From contig CAZCWX010000657.1 of NCBI GenBank assembly GCA_964502465.1, positions 1-5,063 of the forward strand: a stretch of 5,063 nucleotides of DNA. The letters run 5' to 3'. Below, piece by piece: positions 1 through 4,969 of this stretch. The translations under genes and the position numbers were made by a program. Under the pieces are notes generated by a model, which did no database searches, had not been told where the DNA came from, and worked only from the letters and a program-made list of their open reading frames with translations. Source of the DNA: CAZCWX01 sp964502465 (GTDB lineage: Bacteria; Desulfobacterota; Binatia; Bin18). Numbering within the stretch: position 1 is the first letter of the stretch; the number at the start of each line of letters is the position of its first letter.

Positions 1-127
1 TGAGTGAAAGTTCGCCATCTTTGAGGGCTGCAACCTCCTGGCGCAAAGTCTCTAACTCTGCCATGAGCTGAGCCTTTGTCTGGTGCTGATCTCCCATACT
101 CGATTCCATCATACCACAGCACGGCAT
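1..127 (-). CDS. N-terminal fragment, possible sensor kinase or other coiled-coil signalling protein
   Basis: An open frame enters from the left edge and reads to an ATG at 127; only the first 42 codons are present. In-frame ATGs lie at 127, 112, 109 and 97. I prefer 127 because AGGA (134-137) sits 6 nt upstream of it. The ATG at 97 gives a protein beginning MGDQHQTKAQLMAELETL, which looks more like a typical N-terminus but has only a weak GGA ahead of it. The next in-frame stop upstream is at 170-172. The stretch after residue 11 has heptad-like spacing of leucines with alternating acidic and basic residues, suggesting a short coiled coil. Such a start (KAQLMAELETLRQEVAALK) is common in PAS/GAF sensor histidine kinases, but no PAS, HisKA or ATPase motif is in the window, so the functional call is an inference from style alone. 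A fragment of another coiled-coil protein is equally possible. Confidence 0.45.
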   Translation of the reverse strand, partial: MPCCGMMESSMGDQHQTKAQLMAELETLRQEVAALKDGELSL

Positions 128-174
128 CCCATTTCCTAATGGTCCATATGGAATAAATTTCAGAGTTCGTCATC

Positions 175-240
175 ATGGCGGGCACGGCTCGACCTACAGG
201 ACCCCCGCTGGGGAACACGTACCGAGTAGGGCAGGTTATA
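175..240 (+). repeat. 66-bp interspersed repeat, left copy
   Basis: This stretch starts with ATGGCGGGCAC and ends with ACCGAGTAGGGCAGG followed by TTATA. It aligns without gaps to the reverse complement of 4859-4924, with 48 of 66 positions identical by hand count. The first 11 bases match completely and the ACCGAGTAG/GCAG block near the end has one mismatch; many of the other differences are transitions. The GGCGGGC arm is kept here but its partner has decayed to GCTCGACC, so the hairpin is imperfect, unlike in the right copy. It looks like a REP- or MITE-like non-autonomous element. No target duplication or transposase is visible. Confidence 0.7.
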
Positions 241-277
241 GGAATCTTTTGAGATGGAGAGAAAACGTACCTCCACC

Positions 278-309
278 CTTCGACGGGCTCAGGACAGGCT
301 CTGTCGAAG
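278..309. repeat. CTTCGAC/GTCGAAG hairpin repeat (REP-like)
   Basis: CTTCGAC (278-284) and GTCGAAG (303-309) form perfect 7-bp arms around an 18-base centre containing GGCTCAGGACAGG. From general knowledge, closely similar CTTCGACAGGCTCAGG-type repeats are scattered between genes in many environmental bacterial genomes. It lies 41 bases beyond the stop codon of the Kal-like gene, so the hairpin could protect the mRNA 3' end or slow polymerase. No T-tract follows on the minus strand, so I do not call it an intrinsic terminator. Confidence 0.65.
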
Positions 310-350
310 CATGAACGGCGCTCACTCTTCCTGGACGTGCGTCGAGACGA

Positions 351-770
351 TCAGGTTTTCTTGTACCGCTGCCGCTCAAGCAGCGTCACGCCCGTGCCGC
401 TCGCTGTGCATACGAGGACGGGCTCGTCCAACACCTCAGCAGCAGAGTCAGAAAGATCAGGGCGAGGCCGGATCACTTTCCAGGCTTCGAATTCAAGCTT
501 ACGGGAAGTGCGACCAATTGTGACGAGGCGACCGTGGACCTCAATGAAATCACCCGCATACACCGGAGCGAGAAACTCGATGCTGTCGTAAGCGCGAAAC
601 AAGCCCTCGTCACCGTCGAACCGAATACTGAGTTCAGTACCGACATCGCCAAAGAGCTGTAACATTTTCGCCCCATCGACGAGATTTCCACCGTAGTGGG
701 CATCGTGTGCGCTCATCCGTACCCTGATCATTGCGGTTGGCAGACCATTCACCGGTTCCATCTTTGGCAT
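351..770 (-). CDS. kal: 3-aminobutyryl-CoA ammonia lyase-like hotdog-fold protein
   Basis: The 139-residue product resembles 3-aminobutyryl-CoA ammonia lyase (Kal, EC 4.3.1.14), which removes ammonia from L-3-aminobutyryl-CoA to give crotonyl-CoA in lysine fermentation, and the related beta-alanyl-CoA ammonia lyases. Both are single-domain cytoplasmic hotdog-fold enzymes of about this length. Family blocks visible are RVRMSAHDAHYGGNLVDGA (residues 16-34), GDVGTEL (41-47), DGDEGLF (52-58), IEFLAPVYAGDF (64-75), the GRTSRKLEFEAWKVI block (86-100) and the DSAAEVLDEPVLV block (108-120). There is no signal peptide or membrane segment. The ATG at 770 is chosen because AGGG (777-780) lies 6 nt ahead; the ATG at 731 (MIRVRMS) also fits the family start but has no ribosome site. 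The gene lies 53 bp downstream of an FAD oxidoreductase on the same strand, a likely two-gene unit. Other lysine-fermentation genes (aminomutases, kdd, kce, CoA-transferase) are not in view, so the substrate may be another beta-amino acyl-CoA. A plain acyl-CoA thioesterase is the alternative. The family call is confident, the substrate is not. Confidence 0.82.
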   Translation of the reverse strand: MPKMEPVNGLPTAMIRVRMSAHDAHYGGNLVDGAKMLQLFGDVGTELSIRFDGDEGLFRAYDSIEFLAPVYAGDFIEVHGRLVTIGRTSRKLEFEAWKVIRPRPDLSDSAAEVLDEPVLVCTASGTGVTLLERQRYKKT

Positions 771-793
771 GACTTACCCTTTCTTTCCTTGTT

Positions 794-828
794 ACTGACA
801 ACTGACCACCAGCGACTGGTCACTTATT
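794..828. repeat. Degenerate 7-bp tandem repeat in the spacer
   Basis: Five consecutive heptamers each begin with AC: ACTGACA, ACTGACC, ACCAGCG, ACTGGTC, ACTTATT. The last one overlaps the stop codon of the FAD oxidoreductase (824-826). A 6-bp inverted repeat, TGACCA (803-808) and TGGTCA (817-822), falls inside the array. Simple repeats based on ACTGAC(C/A) occur in intergenic DNA of various bacteria. The copies are degenerate and the array is short, so it may be coincidental. Confidence 0.35.
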
Positions 829-2008
829 CTCGCGTCTGCCAGAAATGCCCGCCATCGCCGTATTCGTACTGACCACGTAACGGCTGTCCTTCAGCGAAAC
901 GGCTGAAGCGAAACGGAGAAAGGTCCACAGTCTTGCTCTGCCCCTGCGTGATTAACTCGGTCAAGCCCTGGCCAATCGCTGGGGCCTTTTTGAAGCCTGT
1001 GCCCGACAGCCCGCAGGCGACGTAGAATCCTTCGGGTCCGGCCTGACCAAGGATCGCTTTCCCGTCAGGGGTCATGTCATAAATACCGCTCCAGCCGCCA
1101 CGCGAGACTGCCCGTTCGAATACAGGTGCTCGTTCACTCACCTTCCGTCGCGCGAAAGAGGGGAATTCCGCACTCACTGCTTCATTGTAGGCATCAGGAT
1201 CAACACCATCTTCCCCTGCGCCAGCACCAACCATGGTTGCCATGGACTCTTCGGGACGGAAATACATGCCTACTGTGATATCTGCAACGACACAGTGGCG
1301 GCGTAACAGTTCGTACGGCTGACGGAAAAGGGCGATCTGGTTGCGTTGCACGGTAATCGGCACCTCAAGGCCAACCATGCGGCCAAGTTGTGCAGCCCAG
1401 CATCCGGCTGCGTTAATGACCACCGGCGACTCGATCAGGCCCTGATCCGTCTGCACTCCTCGGATATGGCTCGTTTGTGTCAGGATGTTTGTGACTGTCA
1501 CGCCTTCACGCAGTTCTGCACCGAGCTGGCGCGCCTGTCTGGCAAAGGCAAAAGTCGTCAACAACGGGTCCGCGTAGCCACTGTCCGGCTCGTATGCGCC
1601 GAGCGCAACCCGTTCCGCCGTGCAGGCAGGTTCGATCTCTTGCACTTCCTGGGGAGTGACGACACGCGAGTTGACGCCGACCCGCTGGTGCATCGCAACA
1701 TTCGCCTTGAGCTTCTCGGCGTTTATCTGATCGACGAGCCAGAGGACCCCACAGCGCACGAAGCCACACTCCTCGCCGACCACCTCAGAAAAATGCGCAT
1801 AGGTATGGAAGCTCGCCCAGGCCAGGCGTGTTTCAGGTTCATTTTCATAATGCATACGCACGACCGCGGTCGATTTCCCGGTGCCACCAGCGCAGAGATG
1901 TTTTTTCTCCAGCAACACCACCCGCAGTTTTGCTCGAGCAAGATGATAGGCAAGGCTTGTACCGGTTACCCCGCCGCCAATGACAACAGCGTCAGCAATG
2001 GTAGACAT
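824..2008 (-). CDS. FAD-dependent oxidoreductase, DAO / sarcosine oxidase beta-like
   Basis: The 394-residue protein has the size and layout of the DAO family (glycine/D-amino acid oxidases, sarcosine oxidase beta subunit, related dehydrogenases), which oxidise secondary or D-amines using FAD. Visible features are an N-terminal dinucleotide fold with VVIGGGVTG (residues 8-16, glycines at 11, 13 and 16), the acidic end of the second strand in VVLLEKK (E34), a PDSGYADPLL block (141-150) typical of the sarcosine oxidase beta group, the second FAD contact VINAAGCWAAQLG (197-209), and the C-terminal block YDMTPDGKAILG (310-321) followed by FYVACGLSGTGFKKAP (328-343). The open frame extends to an ATG at 2131, but the family fold begins right after the ATG at 2008, which has GGGAG 7 nt ahead; I use 2008. 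The last 35 or so residues are a variable tail. The substrate cannot be read from the sequence. Proximity to the Kal-like gene suggests amino-acid catabolism. It could work alone or as one subunit of a complex, but no other subunit gene is seen. Confidence 0.85.
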   Translation of the reverse strand: MSTIADAVVIGGGVTGTSLAYHLARAKLRVVLLEKKHLCAGGTGKSTAVVRMHYENEPETRLAWASFHTYAHFSEVVGEECGFVRCGVLWLVDQINAEKLKANVAMHQRVGVNSRVVTPQEVQEIEPACTAERVALGAYEPDSGYADPLLTTFAFARQARQLGAELREGVTVTNILTQTSHIRGVQTDQGLIESPVVINAAGCWAAQLGRMVGLEVPITVQRNQIALFRQPYELLRRHCVVADITVGMYFRPEESMATMVGAGAGEDGVDPDAYNEAVSAEFPSFARRKVSERAPVFERAVSRGGWSGIYDMTPDGKAILGQAGPEGFYVACGLSGTGFKKAPAIGQGLTELITQGQSKTVDLSPFRFSRFAEGQPLRGQYEYGDGGHFWQTRE

Positions 2009-2177
2009 ACACACACTCCCAGCGAGCAACAGTGAAGAGAGGTAAGAAAAAACTGGACCACGGATGCAGGGTATAGCATGATTCGTGATGTAGTGATGCC
2101 AGGCTTGGACTTCTTCTGGAAACAATGCCACACCTGCATCACCTCAGCAAATTTCACCGTATCACAACGGCCACCAA
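2009..2177 (-). promoter_or_regulatory. Leader region of the oxidoreductase gene with alternative pairings
   Basis: This 169-bp gap follows the methyltransferase stop codon and precedes the oxidoreductase start, so a promoter for the oxidoreductase/Kal pair would be expected here. No clear -35/-10 pair stands out; TGCTATACC (minus strand, around 2070-2080) resembles an extended -10 but lacks a matching -35. Two inverted pairings share one arm: CCTGCATCAC (2133-2142) can pair with GTGATGCCAGG (2093-2103, one bulged base), and its CCTGCATC part also pairs perfectly with GATGCAGG (2063-2070). In RNA these would be mutually exclusive. There is no leader peptide or known riboswitch signature. Confidence 0.25.
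2016..2020 (-). promoter_or_regulatory. Ribosome binding site that fixes the oxidoreductase start
   Basis: On the minus strand this reads GGGAG, 7 nt before the ATG at 2008. It supports that start over the ATG at 2131, which would add 41 residues with no family counterpart. Confidence 0.75.
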
Positions 2178-4757
2178 TCAGCTGGACTGCGTATATGAGG
2201 CAATTGAATCCAGCGACAACGACAGAAAGGCGTCTGCCTTCACTACCCTGGGGACAGAGCGCCCACTTTTTTCGAGTGTCATCATCACGATTTCACGCTT
2301 CTGTTCCGGTCCACAACTCACATGCAGAGGCCGGTGATCGCCATAAAAATACAAACGATCGAACGGCGTATGTTGGACGATCCATTGGGCCACTTCCAGC
2401 ATGCTTTCGTCGGTGACGATGAAATCAACTGCCGCGCCAAGACGCTTGCAGATTGGTTTTCCCCGGGAATTCAGCTCGTGACTCGCATGCTGATCAAGTT
2501 CAGGGGCTACGCGGCCAGGAATATGTTTGGCCAGCTCGCGCGAGCAGAAACCATACGTGAGAGAAATCTCCCCGAAGTAGTCGCTCACGGGATCAAGGAC
2601 AAGCATCGCCAACTGCGCAAGGGCGTTATATGTCTCGGCTTGTTCCGCAATGTTGGGGATACCTGTTCTTGCCTGCGTTTCTCCACAGGCAATGAGGTCG
2701 CGGAAGGTGAAGTGCTTTCCACACTTCTCATCGATGCTCGGAAGCGCATGGGACGCTTTCAACTCAAAACCATCCACTTCTAACCGTGCGGCCTTGAGCC
2801 GGTTCTCGAAGACCTGAGGAGACGGTCCGTAGCCGTCTTTGAAGTCGAATAACTGACGCACCTCCAGTGCCTGTTCGAAGGCAATTTGCTCGGCATAGTG
2901 TGGAAAATCTTCGGTAATAAAGCGGGACTTCTGGTACAGATAGGGCGGCTCGTACGCTTCACCGTAGGGAAAACGCTCAACCTCCTGATCACGGAAGCGC
3001 ATCTTGATGCGCTCACGCAAACGAGGCAGCGGTTTCCCCTCAAAGTCATCACACGACAGCAGAGTCAGTTTGGCAGAGTCACTGTGAATCTTGATCACAT
3101 CCGCACTGGTCACATCACCGTATAGATAACTTCCGCATCCGACATAGACGCGCAGCACCGCGGGGAGTCGCTCCACCAGGCTGGTATGCAGGTACAGCGC
3201 ACGGTCTTTTTCCAACCAGCCAAGGCCACAGCCTGCGGCCTCGCGACAGAGCTGCCGCACAAGCTCTCGGTTGCCAGCAGAAAAGAGTAACTGTCGCGCT
3301 TCGGCCTGGGCGTTCTGGTAATTACCAAAGAACGTTCTGATATCGCGACGGAGTTCGTCTGAGAATGCCGTATAGGTCTTTCGGCGTTCAAACTGCTGCA
3401 GGGCAAAGTACACCAGGAGGTCTTCTTTTCGCGAGCGGAACGCCGTCGTCACCGCTTCTGTACCATGGAATCGTTCGAGGAACCGCAGCGCCTTTCCCAG
3501 CGACCCGCATCCCTCTTCGATTTCCGTACGCCGTTCCACTTCACTCAGCTCTGGCTTGCGACCGAGGTCAAGCCAGGTTTCCCATACCTGTTCGAGCAGG
3601 TCGCGATGTGCGTCGTAGAAGGCTTGTTCTCGTTCTGCGCTGGTGGGTTTTGGCAGCCGGCGAATGAGCCGGTCCAGTCCTCCGCGATTGCGCACCCGCT
3701 GCGCAAAAAAGCGTTGTTCCTCTCCCTCGTCTTTGAAGACGAGAAAAATGCCTGGCCCCACTGCCACCGGCTCTTTGTCGAGCACCGAGCGCAGGTAGTC
3801 TCTTAGTTCTCGTTGCGTGTAGTACTTTTGGAAGGTATTGCGGCGGGTGCGGACTCCGTCGTTATACTGTTCACCGTTGGGCTGCTCCCTTCCCGTAAGC
3901 ATGGCGGCGAAGGTCAGGAGTCGAATAGCGAGGGCATAGGCATTGCGCAGCGCTTGGACTCTCTCCGTTGGATCTTCAATGACATTGATGACAAAACCGA
4001 TGTTGACGATGTCCGCCTCTTTCTTTGGGGCGTCTGGTGCAAAATGCGGGTCCCATCCCGTTGCGTCGATGCCGTTGTGGCGGAGGAGGCGTATGTCATC
4101 TCCCTTGCCACAGCCATAATCAAAAATGGTCCACGACCCATCCAGATAACCATGGCGGTGGAGTGCTTGCATGGGGGTAGAGAGTGCATAGCGCTGCAGG
4201 GCGGTCCGGTGTCGTGCGAGTGTCTCGGTTGGGGACTGCTGCTGTCGAGCAGTGTCGTTCAGGGGAACCAGTTGATGGTCTCGCACTGCATAGCCTGCTG
4301 TTTGCAGACGTGCCTGCCACTCGCGCGCAAAGCCGATGCGGCGCGTGTCGCGAAAGAGTCCCGCGGCTTCCAGTTGCTGCGTCAGGGTGGAAAAGAGCGG
4401 TACCTGAGGATGATCGGGTGGCAGCAACAGCTCCTTACGATGCAGAATAGGAGGATTAGCAGACAGGTCGTAACGCAGTCGTTTTGTTCGACCAGATACC
4501 AAATTGATGACACACGAACGCTGCAATGCAGGAAACGGGCTCTCAAAGAAGTGCTCGTAGTACAGCAAGGAAATCTGCTTGCCTGCTTCGTCGATCTTGA
4601 TGACATTAAAGTCAGCTTCTGCACTGAGGCCCGCCCGTTCTGCAGCGCAGTGCACCTGTTCACAGACGCGAGGATCAAGTTCCTCAAGCACCGTCACGTG
4701 GAAATACCTATGTCCCCTGACGTGCTTGCCTGACGTTTGGCGTGCCGGTGTGTCCAT
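2178..4757 (-). CDS. DNA phosphorothioation-associated putative methyltransferase with C-terminal M15-like domain
   Basis: This 859-residue protein matches, by remembered family pattern, the dnd-associated putative methyltransferases (TIGR04096 type). Those occur near dnd phosphorothioation genes; their substrate is unknown to me. Domains in order: module A (about 11-116), GKHVRGHRYFHVTVLEEL through NPPILHRKELLLPP; a helical linker; a class I SAM-dependent core (about 205-345) with FDYGCGKGDD (212-221, motif I), GWDPHF (234-239) and VNIGFVINVIEDP (251-263); a long helical segment (346-510) including RKEDLLVYFALQQFERR and DIRTFFGNY; module B (about 517-620), a diverged repeat of module A; and an M15_3-like domain (681-816), beginning HFTFRDLIACGET and ending RPLHVSCG, with candidate zinc ligands H757 or H760, D778 and H812. 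No signal peptide or membrane segment is seen, so it is probably cytoplasmic. ATG 4757 is the only plausible start: an in-frame stop lies at 4827-4829 and no alternative start codon lies close by. It lacks a spaced Shine-Dalgarno site; GGGGG abuts the ATG and lies mostly in a hairpin. No dnd gene is in view. The family call is firm, the biochemical role is not known, and peptidase activity is doubtful. Confidence 0.82.
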   Translation of the reverse strand: MDTPARQTSGKHVRGHRYFHVTVLEELDPRVCEQVHCAAERAGLSAEADFNVIKIDEAGKQISLLYYEHFFESPFPALQRSCVINLVSGRTKRLRYDLSANPPILHRKELLLPPDHPQVPLFSTLTQQLEAAGLFRDTRRIGFAREWQARLQTAGYAVRDHQLVPLNDTARQQQSPTETLARHRTALQRYALSTPMQALHRHGYLDGSWTIFDYGCGKGDDIRLLRHNGIDATGWDPHFAPDAPKKEADIVNIGFVINVIEDPTERVQALRNAYALAIRLLTFAAMLTGREQPNGEQYNDGVRTRRNTFQKYYTQRELRDYLRSVLDKEPVAVGPGIFLVFKDEGEEQRFFAQRVRNRGGLDRLIRRLPKPTSAEREQAFYDAHRDLLEQVWETWLDLGRKPELSEVERRTEIEEGCGSLGKALRFLERFHGTEAVTTAFRSRKEDLLVYFALQQFERRKTYTAFSDELRRDIRTFFGNYQNAQAEARQLLFSAGNRELVRQLCREAAGCGLGWLEKDRALYLHTSLVERLPAVLRVYVGCGSYLYGDVTSADVIKIHSDSAKLTLLSCDDFEGKPLPRLRERIKMRFRDQEVERFPYGEAYEPPYLYQKSRFITEDFPHYAEQIAFEQALEVRQLFDFKDGYGPSPQVFENRLKAARLEVDGFELKASHALPSIDEKCGKHFTFRDLIACGETQARTGIPNIAEQAETYNALAQLAMLVLDPVSDYFGEISLTYGFCSRELAKHIPGRVAPELDQHASHELNSRGKPICKRLGAAVDFIVTDESMLEVAQWIVQHTPFDRLYFYGDHRPLHVSCGPEQKREIVMMTLEKSGRSVPRVVKADAFLSLSLDSIASYTQSS

Positions 4758-4758
4758 C

Positions 4759-4785
4759 CCCCAATGCTCGTCTTGAGCATTGGGG
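4759..4785 (-). promoter_or_regulatory. Perfect 11-bp hairpin abutting the methyltransferase start codon
   Basis: CCCCAATGCTC (4759-4769) and GAGCATTGGGG (4775-4785) are exact reverse complements around a 5-base loop (4770-4774). On the transcribed minus strand the stem ends one base before the ATG at 4757, and the only purine-rich stretch near the start (GGGGG, 4758-4762) lies mostly inside the stem. A stem here would be expected to hamper ribosome loading unless it is opened. It is not a normal intrinsic terminator because no T-tract follows on either strand. It could alternatively be the end of another repeat element. Confidence 0.6.
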
Positions 4786-4858
4786 AAGGAGCGCTGTTTG
4801 TAAAGGACCTGACTGAAGACGACGGCTCATGTCCAGGATTTATGCTGAAAACGGCAGG

Positions 4859-4924
4859 CATAGCCTGCTCTACTCGGTGGGGGTTCCACGGGAGTAGCCT
4901 CGTAGGGCGGGCTGTGCCCGCCAT
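4859..4924 (-). repeat. 66-bp interspersed repeat, right copy (inverted)
   Basis: Read on the minus strand, this starts ATGGCGGGCACAGCCCGCC and ends with ACCGAGTAGAGCAGG followed by CTATG. It has exactly the length of the left copy at 175-240 and matches it at 48 of 66 positions without gaps. Here the stem GGCGGGC / GCCCGCC (4906-4912 and 4916-4922, 3-base loop) is perfect, so this copy is probably younger or better conserved. The two copies face each other in opposite orientation around the three complete genes. Confidence 0.7.
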
Positions 4925-4946
4925 CAAGCTGATTCAGGGGAAATGG

Positions 4947-4969
4947 CGCACAAACTCTGGTTTTGTGCG
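4947..4969. repeat. 8-bp hairpin CGCACAAA/TTTGTGCG
   Basis: Perfect 8-bp arms (4947-4954 and 4962-4969) enclose the 7-base loop CTCTGGT. It lies 23 bp outside the right copy of the 66-bp repeat. No T-tract follows on either strand, so it is not called a terminator; it may belong to the same repeat cluster. Confidence 0.45.

Larger units (their letters stand above)
128..350. other. Repeat-bearing intergenic region
   Basis: No credible gene lies in these 223 bases. The short plus-strand ORFs here run through the repeats and into the antisense of the next gene. The region holds the 10-bp palindrome TCCATATGGA (143-152) just upstream of the left-edge gene, one copy of the 66-bp repeat (175-240) and a CTTCGAC/GTCGAAG hairpin repeat (278-309). 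Both flanking genes are on the minus strand, so this is the 3' flank of the Kal-like gene and the 5' flank of the left-edge gene. I see no convincing -35/-10 pair. The palindrome could be an operator but nothing beyond its symmetry supports that. Confidence 0.6.

Noticed and set aside
143..152. TCCATATGGA palindrome as an operator
   Set aside because: A single 10-bp palindrome is expected by chance in a window this long, and no regulator gene or second site supports it.
278..309. Intrinsic terminator for the Kal-like gene
   Set aside because: The stem is only 7 bp with an 18-base centre, and no T-tract follows on the minus strand.
254..591. Overlapping plus-strand open frames of 84-89 codons
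   Set aside because: They overlap each other, cross the 278-309 hairpin repeat and continue antisense to the Kal-like gene.
1346..2035. Plus-strand open frame of 229 codons
   Set aside because: Antisense to the FAD oxidoreductase, whose FAD-binding motifs are clear in the other strand; the translated sequence has no recognisable domain.
2009..2131. N-terminal extension of the oxidoreductase to the ATG at 2131
   Set aside because: The 41 extra residues have no counterpart in the family. The ATG at 2008 has GGGAG at 7 nt and is followed directly by the FAD-binding fold.
4440..4457. NPPI (residues 101-104 of the large protein) as a DNA N6-adenine methyltransferase motif IV
   Set aside because: It lies about 110 residues before motif I, inside module A, and its counterpart in module B reads EPPY. 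It belongs to the repeated module rather than to the methyltransferase active site.
3813..4733. Long plus-strand open frame of 306 codons
   Set aside because: It lies wholly antisense to the methyltransferase module A and core, shows no family resemblance, and is explained by the codon pattern of the real gene on the opposite strand.
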